DNA from: Verrucomicrobiota bacterium
Lineage (GTDB): Bacteria > Verrucomicrobiota > Verrucomicrobiia > Chthoniobacterales > UBA10450
DNA length: 13,709 bases
NCBI GenBank assembly: GCA_003219095.1
Contig: QHPM01000230.1
Location: 1 to 13,709 of the forward strand
Direction of reading: 5' to 3'
Part shown: positions 13,325 through 13,709 of the stretch, piece after piece
How positions within the stretch are numbered: the first letter of the stretch is position 1
Layout of the letters: each line of letters begins with the position of its first letter
The notes under the pieces: generated by a model
The model's database searches: none
The model's input: only the letters and a program-made list of their open reading frames with translations
What the model was told of the DNA's origin: nothing
Program-made: the position numbers and the translations under genes

Positions 13325-13709
13325 TTATCCGAGCTTTACGAAATATTTGCCGGGCAACTGTTTAACCAGCCGTTTCAATTCCAGACGCAAAAGAACCGAA
13401 GAAACCGTCGGGCTCGGCAGATTGCACCTAGCCGCGATCGCATCGATGGCCGTTTCACTCGCTTCAATTGCGTCATAGACACTGCGTTCCGACTCCGATA
13501 ATTCGGGTAACGGCCGCATGGCAGCGGGGATCGGTTTTGATTCCGGCAAAAGAATTTGCAGATCATCGAGAATATCGGAGGCATCCATCACAAGCTTTGC
13601 GCCTTGCTGAATGAGACGGTTGGATCCCATCGCGCTCGGGGCGTTGATGTGCCCCGGGACGGCGTAAACCGAGCGGCCCTGCTCGATCGCCTGCGACGCC
13701 GTGATCAAG
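13325..13709 (-). CDS. dprA: DNA processing protein DprA, C-terminal part (5' partial)
   Basis: The frame is open to the right edge, so the SAM-like N-terminus and most of the Rossmann-like core are outside the window; the apparent TTG start at 13708 is simply a leucine of the core. The visible 127 residues start with ITASQAIEQGRSVYAVPGHI and SAMGSNRLIQQGAKLV, the strongly conserved end of the DprA Rossmann domain. A linker then leads to the C-terminal winged-helix (DML1-like) domain from about residue 70 (SESERSVYDAIEA) to the end (LKRLVKQLPGKYFVKLG). DprA loads RecA on single-stranded DNA taken up in natural transformation and is widely kept even in bacteria not known to be competent. No frame break is seen in the part present. 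Confidence 0.95.
   Translation of the reverse strand, partial: LITASQAIEQGRSVYAVPGHINAPSAMGSNRLIQQGAKLVMDASDILDDLQILLPESKPIPAAMRPLPELSESERSVYDAIEASETAIDAIAARCNLPSPTVSSVLLRLELKRLVKQLPGKYFVKLG

Noticed and set aside
1..13709. CRISPR array, transposon, phage or defence system
   Set aside because: No direct-repeat array with spacers, transposase, integrase, terminal repeats or known defence domains were seen on either strand.

Overview
The window (13,709 bases, fairly GC-rich, no tRNA, rRNA, CRISPR or insertion sequence seen) looks like chromosomal DNA of a soil bacterium of the Verrucomicrobiota (Chthoniobacterales or Udaeobacter-like), with Acidobacteriota as the main alternative. The reasons are a photosynthetic-reaction-centre-type cytochrome c beside a PadR and ATPase-less MacB/FtsX-like (ADOP) permease pair, short degenerate repeats between genes, and a complete bacterial kynurenine-type set of TDO, HAO and ACMSD. 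The taxonomic call is inference from gene content only.

Layout. Bases 1-1041 (+) hold the 3' part of a diheme-motif cytochrome c protein with a second lipoprotein-sorting-like domain. Bases 1042-1134 hold a promoter-like region with a nested dyad. Bases 1135-1379 (+) are a PadR regulator gene broken by an internal out-of-frame deletion. Bases 1383-4046 (+) are its partner ADOP permease. Bases 4102-5178 (+) encode a Rieske non-haem iron oxygenase, and 5332-6117 (+) tryptophan 2,3-dioxygenase. Bases 6270-6820 (+) are an aquaporin-family gene, also broken by an internal out-of-frame deletion. On the minus strand follow ACMSD (6859-7899) and 3-hydroxyanthranilate 3,4-dioxygenase (7988-8572), then on the plus strand an L,D-transpeptidase lipoprotein (8757-9275). 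The last block is all on the minus strand: dprA (partial, right edge), topB, nrdR, an unnamed ATP-cone-like gene and a HIT-family gene.

How the genes work together. TDO opens the tryptophan ring (step 1). HAO opens 3-hydroxyanthranilate and ACMSD decarboxylates the product, which diverts it from quinolinate/NAD synthesis toward 2-aminomuconate and catabolism. The enzymes between these steps (formamidase, kynurenine 3-monooxygenase, kynureninase) are not in the window. The Rieske oxygenase just upstream of TDO has the E-x2-H-x4-H arrangement of the carnitine/betaine monooxygenase group; its link to tryptophan is unproven. At the right, nrdR, the ATP-cone-like gene and the HIT gene are spaced by 2-3 bases and are almost certainly one transcription unit.

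The most notable points are: two genes carrying the same kind of lesion (a missing internal block of roughly 25-30 codons that also shifts the frame); a nested palindrome with a single centre in front of the broken padR; and an unnamed gene translationally coupled to nrdR whose N-terminal half aligns without gaps to the NrdR ATP-cone. I do not see a clear new defence or mobile system.
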